A stretch of DNA of 64,000 nt from Rhizoctonia solani (lineage: Eukaryota; Basidiomycota; Agaricomycetes; Cantharellales; Ceratobasidiaceae). Below, in pieces: positions 45,565 through 57,166 of this stretch. The position numbers were made by a program, and so were the translations under genes. Location: contig NC_057371.1 in the NCBI RefSeq assembly GCF_016906535.1, positions 2,108,001 to 2,172,000 on the forward strand, read 5' to 3'. Position 1 is the first letter of the stretch; each line of letters opens with the position of its first letter. Under the pieces are notes generated by a model that was not told the origin of the DNA, made no database searches, and saw nothing but the letters and a program-made list of their open reading frames with translations.

Positions 45565-47895
45565 GTCCCGCCTTGAGGGGTCTGGGTCTGGATCAGCCAC
45601 CAAACGATTCGCTCAACTCAAATTTTGACTATTATTTTCTTTTTCACATTCGGACTCTCCTTCACATAGGAGGGAGAGAGCGCGCACACACTCCTTGTTG
45701 TATTCGAAAATACCCTTGTATTCCACCCCCGTTGCGGGTGTCTTGAATTGCGATTCCTGTCGAATTATATACGCCGATATGCCATATATGCATGTATTAC
45801 CTACCCTCTCGCTTTCGTTATAGCTTTTCTTTCTTTCTTTCTTCGTGTTTACCCTGGGACTTGTGGGAATACAATTGATATACCTGTGATTTTTTAAAGG
45901 AACAAATACGGCCGTATCCGTACCGGGCTCACCTCCGCCAAGCACATCACAACTCACCCCCTCCTCTCCTCCCGCCATCGTTCCACATTCCATTTGATAC
46001 CCCTTACCGATTCGAGTGGCGAGCGCACGAATCGCTTCTTCGGAATACTATCCGACTCGGGAGATCTGCGAGGTACGCTTGGTTGGTGGCGAGGGTTCTG
46101 CGCGCTCCCCCCCTCTCCCCCGCCCTTCTCCCCTCTCGGGTACATGCGCAGCAATTGGAACATCTGCTTTGTCAGTTCGCTTGGAACGTCTATATTTGTC
46201 GATTCGCATGGAACCCCACTCGTTGGCCCACTCGGAAACCCTCCCCTTCCCTCCCCCTTTGGCCTCGTCGACTCATCTACTCGAACCCACTCGTCAGTTT
46301 GCTTACCTTAGATGCGTCCAATGACCAGAACCTAACGAAGGACCAGTACGTCCCGAATCTGGCCGGAGTAAATGCGCATATGACGCGAAGCCTTTTTGTT
46401 CTCTCCCCCCGGCTTCGGTCTTCGAGATCTAGAGCTCCCCCTGGGTCTGCCCGACATCGAATATAATGCAGACTGTCAGATTGTTTGGACAGATGCCTAG
46501 TGGAGTTATTGTCCAGATGAACCAGATGGATGGACGGGAGCAATATGAGCTTTTTTGGATAGGTTGCGGCCTGTTTATCGATGTGTGTGTTGTCCTGTCT
46601 TGGCTTGGTCAGGCAGTGTGGCTTTGTATATGCGTCGTCCAATATACGACAGTATGATAGCCGCTGCAAGAAATTGATACACCATTCAGTTTTGTTCTCG
46701 GTATTTTTTATGGTCGACACTATTCCGTAGACGGAGGTCACTTAAAGTCATCCACACTCATTTATATCAAATCCAGGTAGTTGCAGACTGGCCTAGCACT
46801 TTACTGTCGTGTACCCCTTTCCTTCTCTTATCACTCACTACACTTATCATGGACATCTGCCCCCCTTTCAATCTCCTTCATCGCCACAAATTCAACACCA
46901 ATTAACATTATCCATATCCCATAAAAGCACTAGTCTCGTTGATCATCCCCGATCTTATTTTTTGACAGTCTTGACGGATCAAATTGTCTACACAAAAAGT
47001 GAAATCCAATTCTACTCATAGGCTTCGCCTTGGATATCTTTTTTAAATTTAAAGATTATTTTCTTCGTCTTCCTCGTACGCGTGGTTGTTTTGTTCACGG
47101 TTGTCAACGCAATGTCCGGCCTGTCGTGCAGGGAGGGAAGAGGGGAATATAGCGATAGCTGAGATTCAAGTTATGCTTTTTTCCCCTCTCTGAAGGATTA
47201 AGTTTGAGATTCAGGGAGAGCTTTTATGAGAAATGAGGGATCTGTCGAGGCGCTGACCTCGTCGGGCGAACAATGAGCGTAGTCAATGCGTTAGCCTGGA
47301 CATATGATTGAATGAATAATATTTGAATTGAATAACGCATATATGAGTTTTTGATTCGTCATTGGTTTATTGGTATCTCTAATAACCGAAGTAGGGGGGC
47401 TACTCAAGGTTATATGATTATTCGGTATTTGTTATACCACGAGATTGGTTTTTGATATTCAGCCTAAATCTCAGTGATGTGCAAAGTGATATGCTGGGAT
47501 GAACATTTTGCTTTGCGTTTCGTTATCTCACATCCCTTACACACTCACATGGTACAATGTGTCAAGTGGAGAACGTGATAGGGTGAGTACGCGTCGCGCA
47601 GTTTGTTTTTCGTGAACACGGTCTCCGTGGCCACCGGAAAAACCGCATGATTTTTCACCCCCCCCCAACATGATCAGCGAGGGGGAAGCTCTGAGAAGTG
47701 AGATCATTCATTCCGGGAGGCCCCATTGTGGCCAACAAAGCGTAGGCAACCTTGCCATATCAAGCGTATGGAGCCCTTCGTCTTGTTCTGATAGAAGATG
47801 AGGGATGATCTCATTGCGGACAAAACACAGTTTAATTCAGACAGCCAAACGTGCACACATCGAACGGAGGAAAAAACAGGGAGATCATGCGGTCG
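45565..47895. other. Intergenic with possible unresolved gene
   Basis: Between about 45,900 and 46,480 the + strand has coding-like composition with plausible splice sites but no recognisable family, so no gene is called. The rest (46,500-47,895) is AT-rich and looks non-coding. Confidence 0.35.
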
Positions 47896-48855
47896 CTACG
47901 CCGATACTGTGATCGTCAGTGCGTTGGAACGCAAGGAGTCCGACCTCTGTGCCTTGATTTTCTTCGTGCCGGCACTGGTAAAAGTCACCGTTGTGTATCC
48001 ATTGCTGTCCGAGATCGAAGACGGGTAACCGGCGATACTTGCGCCGGAGATCGCCTGCTCAGACGGGCCATCGGTTACGCGCACTGTCAAATAAAGATGT
48101 AAGCAATCGAACCGAGGTTCTTGTGGGGTCTCACCTTGAACGGGCACACCAACTTTTGCGGTGCTTGGTCCGTCGAGTTTCAAAAAGAAGGCCTTGCCAA
48201 AGGCATCAAATGCCCAGAGAATAGTATCGCCTGCTGCAACTTGCTGTTGGCAACCACCGACCTGGATAAGCCAAGTCGAGTCAAAATCCTGGATTTCATC
48301 GCACGACAATAACGAACCGGAGTAAACTGCCAATTCAGGAGTAAACCCCAGAACTGCGACGATGTTTGAGAAGTTCCACCAATACGTGTAACAAAGTAGT
48401 CTTCAAAATTTGAGTCCCACTAAAAATCAGCATGAGTAACCAGGTTGATCGTTCGGCGAGATGCGGGCACTTGACTTACTGTACCATCCCATACAATTAC
48501 CCCAGAATATGCGGCGACGTCGGCCAAGGCAGATGTACACGTTGGGCCTGGGACTGGATTCATACTATTATTTGTTCCGTCACCTGGACAAGGAGTTAGT
48601 GCCTGTTGATCACTCTTTGATCAATCAGAAAAGTTAGTTACAATGGTGAGTACCGCCACTCTTGGTCGTTACATCGCGACCATTGGTCTTGACGATGCCT
48701 TCAAAAATAGTTGTGTTGATTCCTTCGATTCTGACACGAACTTCGGTCCCAGACTTTTGACGTTGTTCAAGCTCATAAGTTGCATCAGGAGACGCAAAAG
48801 ATAAAGGAGCGATAGCGCCTAGAAAGCTCACGGCAAGAGAGGAAAAGCGAACCAT
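47896..48855 (-). CDS. Secreted protein with DUF4430-like domain
   Basis: The start at 48855 gives a signal peptide (MVRFSSLAVSFLGAIAPLSF, likely cleaved near FASPDA). The mature protein begins with VRVRIEGINTTIFEGIV and VTTKSGGTHHC. An intron whose acceptor gives CDGTNN follows, then CTSALADVAAYSGVIVWDGT, GGCQQQVAAGDTILWAFDAF and a C-terminal Ig-like part (YTTVTFTSAGTKKIKAQRSD) ending in ALTITVSA. Several Cys could form disulfides. Secreted fungal proteins of this type are common but their roles are largely unknown. It may be an extracellular surface or substrate-binding protein. It is divergent from ARP8 with 438 bp between. Confidence 0.8.
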
Positions 48856-49293
48856 ATTACAGAGCACCCAAGTTCAGTTCGAGAGAGCTAACTTATAAGC
48901 AAAAGAGCTCTCGGCCGTTCCTGAAGGACTCGTTCTCCTCTCGCCAGGGCTCGGTCGAGTAATCATTCTTAGTGATCCACTGTCAATTTCGGAGACTATA
49001 TGCAGTAAAACAGGTACAGATATTGGGTACCCGATGTGATTTCATTATGTATTTTGGTTAGTCATGCTTCGCGACTCGGGGCAGAAGGGTTCGCGTAATA
49101 GGTGTGCTCGATGGTAGTTGACCTTTGGCTCAATCGATTAATCAAAGATAAGGATTCTCTCACGTGACTTTGTAAGAACATTTGTGAATTCAATCACAAC
49201 AATGAAGTGTAATCTGAATCCTATTACAACACTCACCTTGACTAGCGCTCTCATCTCTAACTCTCCAGTTTGAAACTTCCCTATACTGGTATA
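48856..49293. promoter_or_regulatory. Divergent promoter region, secreted protein / ARP8
   Basis: 438 bp between divergent starts. No ORF was seen and no named element. Confidence 0.45.
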
Positions 49294-52200
49294 ATGGTTC
49301 GAAGCTCTTCAGCACCCAAACGGGAGGAGGTTCCCATGAAATTCACGACATTTCATGTGCCACCCGTGTACGTGTGTTGTTGCCTAAATCCCAGATATAC
49401 CTCCTCTTACCCATGACTTAGAATAAATACCAAAAATGTCTCATCAACCTACCTTCGAAGCGAAAATCAGACTATATGGGCCAGGAATGTGGCTGCCAAT
49501 GCACAGCGCAAAAGGACAGCCGAGGAAGCATTTACAGGCAAAGAAAAGGCACCACCTACTGATGTGAGTTTCTCGTTTAGTCGGGAGAGTTTTTGTTTTT
49601 GACCTGCCTTAGGGAGCACCAGGCTCGAAGACTCTGGTGATCCATCCGGGGTCGCGGTGGCTCAAGATTGGAATGGCTGCCGACGTCTTCCCAGTGCAGG
49701 TGCCCAATGTGATTGCTCGCAGGCGTCGCACAGGTGTCCCACGCGAGTTAGTCTTTTCTAACGGTGTTATCAAACCCGCAAGCGAACGTAATGCCCCCAC
49801 GAGTGATGTGCGCGAGAAAGCCGGAGAGTACGAAATGCCAGCCGAATCTGAAGAAGATCCAGTAGGCGATTTTCTCTTTTTTGAGTCCGATCTGTCACGG
49901 ACTAATCCCACTCGTTTATAGTTTACCGAACGCACCGCCGGCATACGCTCATCACTGCTCGCTCGAATGAAGTTTTACAAACTTCAAGCACTTCCGCATG
50001 GTTCTTCGGATGCTGCCCGGTACAACGCTAGTGTCAAACCAACAACCATTTCAGAACATAACGATGCCTCCCGCGCGGAATGGTTGGGGACATCACTGAA
50101 TCCTATTGGAAACGAACAGTTTTTCGTCGGGAACAAGGTATGAGCTATCAACCAGCGACATTTATGCCAGATCGTGTCACGGATGTTCCAGGCTTTGTTG
50201 CTCGGAGAACCAGCGGAGAGTTCTTTCACGTTAAAGTGGCCGCTACGAGGAAATAGCCTCAATACGTGTGATTACGATTCGGCTCAGGAAATCATTTCAG
50301 ACATTGAGACAATTTGGAGCACGGCACTGCTTGAGGAACTCGATATTCCCCGCTCACGCTACAAGGTAAGTCTCTCAATGAACGGGCTTGATCACCGATT
50401 GACAAGCGTAAGCAGGAATTGAATGTGATACTTGTGATTCCAGACCATTTTGATCGGTTCTATGTGCGAGAACTCGCAAACGTGCTCCTTGTTCAAATGG
50501 GATTCGCCCAAATATGCGTTCAGCAGGTTTGAAATCACAGTTTATTCATGGCCTTACGTCTAACCCGCGATCAGGAATCTCTGTGTGCTGCATTTGGCGC
50601 GGGTCTCTCCACAGCCTGTGTTGTAGACATCGGGGCAGTCAAGACAAGCATTGCATGCGTGGACGAAGGGCAGGTTGTACCCGATACTCGGTACGCATTT
50701 GAATGGTTGTAATTGGGTTCGAAGCTCTTAACTTTGACTTCAAGCATCACACTTGACTTGGGAGGTGACGACATTACTGAGTATTTGTATTATCTCCTCA
50801 AGGGAATCAATTTCCCGCACAAGAATTGCCAGTTGAGCGAAACCACCGACTGGAACATTTTGACCCGGCTAAAGAAACAAATGTGTTCTCTTTCTGAGGT
50901 AGTTACCAGTTCCATCCAGGTGTCAATCGATTTAACTCAGGCCAAATCACAGACTGATGTCGCACTAAACTTGTACGACTTCCATGTACGCAAGCCCGAC
51001 CAAGATACAGAACAGCATACAATGCAAGTATATGACGAACCAGTCGTTGCCGCAATGGTATGCCCGGAACATTTCCGCCAGCTCCATCACTAATCTGGTT
51101 CATCTCAGTGCATATTTGAACCCCGCATTATTGACTTCGATGCCAAAAAAGCAAGACAGAAGTCGCTCTGGACCCGAGAAAACGTAGAAGACGTTCCGGA
51201 CTTTTCCAGTGATAATTTGGTATGTCGAGCACACTCGGGTACCCCCTACACCCCTGTATCACCAATATTTCTCCGCGCGCTCCTCACCTGATCCTAATAC
51301 CCTATTGTCTTCCCGTTTAATCTAACCGTTGAAATCCCTTTTTAGACACAAGCGATGCTCATATCGACGCAACACCTGCTTCCCCCACAGCCTGTCCAAA
51401 CCTTTCCTCCCAAACAAAGCCAGCAAGTCCCGCAGGTGGACGGAGCCCATGATGCAGATGGAGATACCGAAATGGATGTTCCCCTGCAAGCTGAGTAAGT
51501 GTGATACTTTAACTTTCTCCAATTCTATGTTGCGCAAAACAAGGTTACAAGGTTGGGATGAGGTCAGATAGCTGGATGCAATTTGGGGGTGGTTGGTGTA
51601 AAAGAGGGGTTCTTGGGTGGCCACGGCAGGGCTACGGGGCAAGGATGTACGTGCTAACAATGCGGTCGCTAAATCGGGTTTGCTCAGGCCATCGACTGAA
51701 ACTTCGGAATCCAGTAGCCGGAGCCGGATAGGAGACGAAAAGCATGATATGGAGGACGAAAAACGTGATGACGACGAAGTCCCGACACGAACGGCCCGAT
51801 CGGAGGACGCACAGGCTGACCCATCGGATTTCCTGCTCAAGACGGACAGAGTGGCCAACCTGAGTCGATCCAGCGCTCACCAAGTCCCACACAGCCTCCC
51901 ACCGCCACGATTGACGAATCCACCAGGGAAGATAGAGCTCCGAGTGTGGAGATCATCCCCGAGCTCGACGCCACAGCTAAACCCCCCAAATCCAAGTCAG
52001 TGGCGTCGAACTCTGCACCCCCACCGGTCCCGGTCCAGATTGATGTCCGATGGGAAGCAAGCAAGTTGCCACTCGATGTGGCGATCTTTAACAGCGCCCG
52101 AGCGGCAGGAGGGGTGGATCGAATCAAGAAATTCTTACAAGTGGTGATAATTGTAGGTGGCACAAGCATGATACCCGGTATGGTACACGCATTGGAAAGT

Positions 52201-52872
52201 CGGTAAGTCCTCTTCTCCAGGCTTTCAAAATCATACGGCGCCCGAATGTGTATCAGGTGCTAAACTAAACACATGGGTATTCCTTAAAATATATTTGAGG
52301 CTATGATCGCGCATAATTTCCTATTTAAAACCATTATTTCCTTGCCCATTCTCCTTGCCTATTCAACGTCATGGTTATGTTTATTTGAATTGTTCCTTGG
52401 CTATGTGCCCATTTGCCCTCACGTTGGTACCTGAGCTGACTTTTGACACGATGGAATGCAACCAGTCTTCAAGCTATCGCGTTCCCACTCGTGCCTGGAA
52501 TGGAGAAAGTTCAAGTTGTCCCATCGCCGAAGGATATTGATCCACGAGTGCTATCCTGGAAGGGCGCCGCCGTACTGGCCAAACTTGAAGCGCTCAACGA
52601 TATGTGGATAACTGCGCGTGATTGGGTGAGTTTTGAGTTGTTCGGATTGGTCCTGTGTTTGCGGATACATCCATGTGGAATTACGGGATATGTGCCGAAA
52701 TGCACGGTATATTACTGTGATGGATAGCCTAGCACCCGCCCCTGGAACACGTCCGATTGACCCCACTTCATCGTTCATCTCGCATCCCCAATCACATCAA
52801 ACTGACATTTATATGCCTTAATAGGACATGCTTGGGATGAGAGGCCTGCGGGAGCGAACGTTGTTCATGTAG
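49294..52872 (+). CDS. ARP8: Actin-related protein 8 (INO80 complex)
   Basis: A nuclear actin-related subunit of the INO80 chromatin remodeller. The start at 49294 (MVRSSSAPKREEVP) splices at about 49370 into INTKNVSSTYLRSENQ. Actin-fold landmarks follow in order: SRWLKIGMAADVFPVQVPNV; ALLLGEPAESSFTLKWPLRG; VILVIPDHFDRFYVRELANV; phosphate-2 VVDIGAVKTSIACVDEG; LDLGGDDITEYLYYLL; KKQMCSLSE; then a long acidic/Pro-rich insertion typical of Arp8; LQVVIIVGGTSMIPGMVHAL; and the C-terminus with VPSPKDIDPRVLSWKGAAVL and MLGMRGLRERTLFM. About ten introns are needed. Exon joins inside the insertion (about 51,500-51,900) are not fully resolved. Confidence 0.87.
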
Positions 52873-54644
52873 ATCAGTGGCCAGATGTCATGTCAATTAT
52901 GGAATAGGTTGAAAGTGGGGGTACATGGAAAGGGGGGGAAAGTGAGGAACTGGGCCCGTGTCAAACGAGTCGTATCGGGTCGGGGTCGGGACCGCAAAAA
53001 ACATTGGGAAGACGGAGTATCTAGTCGGAGAATAAAAGTTGATTTTGTTGCATAATAGTTGGGGGTTCGAGGTTCTGGAAGCAACATGTAATCTTAGACG
53101 TTGACGCGACGCGACTGAGCCACAAAGCGTCTGGGCGCCGATTGCGCTGATCCACTGGGGAGTTGGGGGCCAAACCTACCAAATGTTGTCCCTGCAAACT
53201 TCCATTCTGTGCTTAATCTAAGCTTGATTGGGTGTTATTTGTGTTGTGACATCAAGCCATGAAATAGGAAGCTTTTCTGCGGCGATGGATTCGCGCAGGC
53301 CGACGCGACCGACACGACCGACTAGTGCTCAGGCAACATAGAAAAAAAGAGGAAATTTTTGAGACAATAACAATGCGCAGCTTGGAGGCCCAATGCATCG
53401 ACCGCGCAATACAAATATTAGAAACAGAAGCCTCTTGTGGTTATTTGATTGTTGGCCCAGCAAGGAAAGAGCAGACCCTGTCACCGGGCTCAACGTCGCT
53501 CGGGAGGGGAACCGTAGTATTGACAGGGCCCGGAAGATTGTCACTGCCTGAAACACAACGGGTTTGATTACCGTGTACAGTGAATCTCTCTTGCGCGAAG
53601 AGCGCTGGGAGGCATTTGGGCGAGATACACATTCAAGTGTAAGTAAGGTATGTCTAGCGCCACTGATCAGATTCGAAGGCATCTCAGCCAACAACCCTCA
53701 GCGATTCAGTGCAATAATTTCTGCCATGCCCGCAACTCACCGTAGTATGATATCATCGACCAGGCACCATACCTCCCCGCGTGGCAGTGGAGGCATATAG
53801 GATCGGCATCAGCGACGACAAATGTAGATGTGCACACATGCGAGCTATGGGGCTTCCATAGCCTGTCCCTACAGCCGTCGGCGTCGCTCGCACCATCGCG
53901 GTCGTTGTGCGCGACGGTGTTGCCATGTGCGCGCCTGTGCCACCGCGGTCATGGGAGCGATCTTCGCTTGGTCATCTGATCGATCCCTGGCGCGGGAAAG
54001 GTGGAATGTTGTGTCCTGTTGTGCGCAAGAAATCCCATTTCGCGAATTCACCGTGGGAGTTTGGGGTCACTAAAGGGGATCTGATATGGGGTACCGGCCT
54101 TGGAGTTGTCTGAATTTTTTTTTTTGCGCTTTGTACAGCAGGAATTAGCCATTCAGGACAAAAGGCACTTGGTACTAGTGTCGCTACTACGATTACCCAT
54201 CCTGCCGCCGGAGGACCCTGGTAGTATACCTCGTGCTGGGGTGGCAGTGCCAGCATATTTATCTCGATTTTGGTTTGCGAAAAGCTCTGAAACACCCTTG
54301 GCCCGGCAAAACGGAACCAGAAGCGGCCCAAAACAGGGTACTAAACTCGGCAATGTAAAAGCTTCTATTGCCCTCATAGCGGCAAACGCCGCCAGAGGAA
54401 TGGTACTCATATGTCATGTTCGCATCTCTGGCCATTTATCTACACAATATCCACCAAACGTCCCCGCCATCGTTTCAGGCCACATCCTCTACACTCGAGA
54501 GCACGATCTGCCATCTGCTCCTTCAAAACCCGTAATCGAAGCTACTAGACCGCATATGGTCTAGCGCCCTCCTGACCCAACAGCTGTCAAGCTTTCGGGA
54601 CTGCCTATAGACCCATACTTTGGGCGAGCTCTTGCGACTGCTTC
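52873..54644. other. Intergenic, no confident gene
   Basis: Several 60-150 codon frames on both strands (for example 53329-53694 minus and 54153-54410 minus), none with a recognised family or consistent splice structure. Diverged or unannotated genes are possible but unsupported. Confidence 0.35.
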
Positions 54645-56510
54645 ATGCTTGCCTCCTCCAGCCTTCACCACTTTAGTACGCGCGAACCGAGCCACATTGC
54701 GCACGAGCGTTCATACTCCAACTCTCAACTTTCTTCCAACCTCAACCTCAATCTGGCGCTGTGCTCGTCGCGCCCTTCTACCGACGCGGTGCCCCGCCCG
54801 TACCTCGAGCTGGCGCCCTCGCGCTATCACCCGGCTCCGGCCCCACTTGCCCCAACGAGGGGTTTGTCTGGCTTACCGGACGCGCATGCGCCATCTGGGG
54901 GCACTAAGTTACCTCTCGACCCCCCGGAGGATGACCCAGCTACCCGACGTGGTTCCATCACCCGTCCTTATTCTCAGTCATACCCCCCTCAGCATTCGCA
55001 GCACCGGGCCCATCATTCGGAGGCATTTGTTCCGACCCACTCCCCAGTACCGGCCCCCGTTTCAGCCATCAATACTCTTCGCAACGATCGCGAAGACCCG
55101 GAAAGAGGTCAAGAGCAGCTCGCAGGGGGGTATTTACACCCGCAATCAGCCCCTCAGTCGACTGTACCGGAAACTATGACCAACCATCACTTGCAGTATC
55201 CCGGGGCATACGAACAGCCGGATTATGTGTCTCGTGCCCCATCAGTCTCTTCTGCGTATAACCCAGACGACCGACGGGTTTCAGTCTCATCTGCGGGGTC
55301 TTATGAACCCGTATACCCCTATGGGAGCTATGCCCCCCTCGACCCTTCCAGCCTGACCCAGCCCGAGCCACACCTCCGATGATGGCTCGGCATAGTGGCC
55401 AACTCGCCCCTTACGACTATCCGGTAGATTCTTCATGGTCCGGACGCCGGCCTTCAACCGAACAGTCTCCAGTACCAACTCAGAGGTTTGACGACTATCC
55501 CCATGATGAGCCGGTGGTGGTATCAGGCATGCATCATCAGGCAGGACTTGGGTACTCCCAGCTCGACCACGCATCCCCCATGGGGTCACTCGGGGAGTCA
55601 TCGTCTGGTTCAACTGGTATGCCAGCCTCTCCAGATCAGTTCGCAGTGCAACCCAATGGTCTTGTTGTCCCGGAGGGTGCGATTCCCCCTTCAGCCACCA
55701 ATCCGGGGCAACGCCAGTACGCTTTTGTCTCGCTCGCAGGGTCGACAATTCGTAAACGCCCCCGTCGCAGATACGACGAAATCGAGCGACTGTACTCGTG
55801 CTCCTTTGAGGACTGTACCAAGGCATACGGGACTCTCAACCACCTCAATGCCCATGTCACCATGCAGAAGCATGGCCCCAAGCGAAATCCAAGTGGTAGG
55901 TTACTCTTATAACGTATTCGATCCTTGCTGACCTTGCTACAGAATTCAAGGAACTTCGCAAGCTATGGCGCACCCAGAAGAAGGCCGAGCAAGTTGCTAG
56001 TCGTTCACGTAGTAGACGACGCCCGGAAGACGGCCATCACGCTATGCCAGGGCAGTATGGAAGCTCTGGATATGGTTCAGATGAGTCTGAGGAGGGCGGA
56101 ACCCCTCAACCTAGCGATTCGAATCCCTATCACCAAGGACAAGTGGACCCAATGTGGCCTCATATAGGGCACGAGATGGGTGACCGGTACAGTGGCCACC
56201 CTGGTATGCCCGGGTATGGTCACGACTCCCATGGGCAAGGAATGGGCGTAGTCATGGCCGCCGAGGAGGGAGTGATGGACCGGATCCCCCCCGACGCGAC
56301 CCTCTTGCGGGGGTTGCCTCCGACTCATCCATCCCAGCAACCATATTCTAACTCTATGCACCACTCCATGCCATCTTATGGTGGATGCCCGCTATGCCAA
56401 TGAGCACCGGCCCTTCACTTATGCGCCGTGGGTCCGAGCAGGACTACGACTATCCTCACGGCCCTTCCGGCCCCACGATGGATATGCCCGGTGAAACATC
56501 TTACCTTTTG
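54645..56510 (+). CDS. Fungal C2H2 transcription factor
   Basis: A long disordered Ser/Pro/Tyr-rich N-terminus leads to a basic stretch and finger: RKRPRRRYDEIERLYSC, then FEDCTKAYGTLNHLNAHV, MQKHGPKRNP, and across an intron (55890-55942) into EFKELRKLWRTQKKAEQ. This basic region, finger and helix combination is widely conserved in fungal regulators. A second half-finger is absent. The C-terminus is His/Gly/Pro/Met-rich (MPAMPMSTGPSLMRRG). Two frame changes are needed. One near 55290-55380 may be a 41-nt intron (gtatac to ttccag, phase 0). One near 56380 has no intron solution and looks like a missing base. The 3' end beyond about 56510 is uncertain. Target genes are unknown. Confidence 0.75.
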
Positions 56511-57166
56511 CTCGCTTTTGCTTTGTTCTTGCTGCGTTTATTGCTGGTCATGCAACACATCCAACGTACAATCAACATTCCGGCTCCTTGCTCTATGTTT
56601 ATCGCTCGATTTCTTCCTTGTTTATTATGTTTTCTGTCGTTATTTTTTGGGTAACTTAGCGTGCTCTCGCTTGTTTTCACTATGTCTACTATCTCATCTT
56701 GCACTTCGTTCTTCATACAACTTGACTCCTTCGCCTACTTACTCGAAGTCTCCTTATTCCTCCGTTAGCCACCCCCCTTACTTCCGCGTACATACACCTT
56801 GTTTATTTTACCCCCTCTCCTTACGTTTCTGCTGCCACATCATCTGTTTTCTTGTTGTTGTGTGCTGTATTGTATTCTACGCCCTAGGCTCTCTATCGCA
56901 CCTTGCTGTACAAAGAATCAAGATAAGTTTCAAGTCCATCATTACCCCCCCTGCGGAACTGCGGGTTCAGAACCTCATATTAGCTTGATTAGGTAGGTAT
57001 TGTAACGCAACGGTGTCAGAGGTCTTGATCTTATGCGGTGGTGAAGTCATCACCATTGTAGGGCCGTCCGTAACATGGTATCTGTCGACGACAACATCTA
57101 CCTGGACGATAAACTCACTACAGAATAGAAAACGATCGACACTAGACCCAAATCAACAAACTAAGC
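56511..57166. other. 3' end of the C2H2 gene and intergenic
   Basis: T/C-rich on the + strand. It may hold a last exon or 3' UTR of the C2H2 gene and the promoter of the next gene; nothing firm was seen. Confidence 0.4.
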
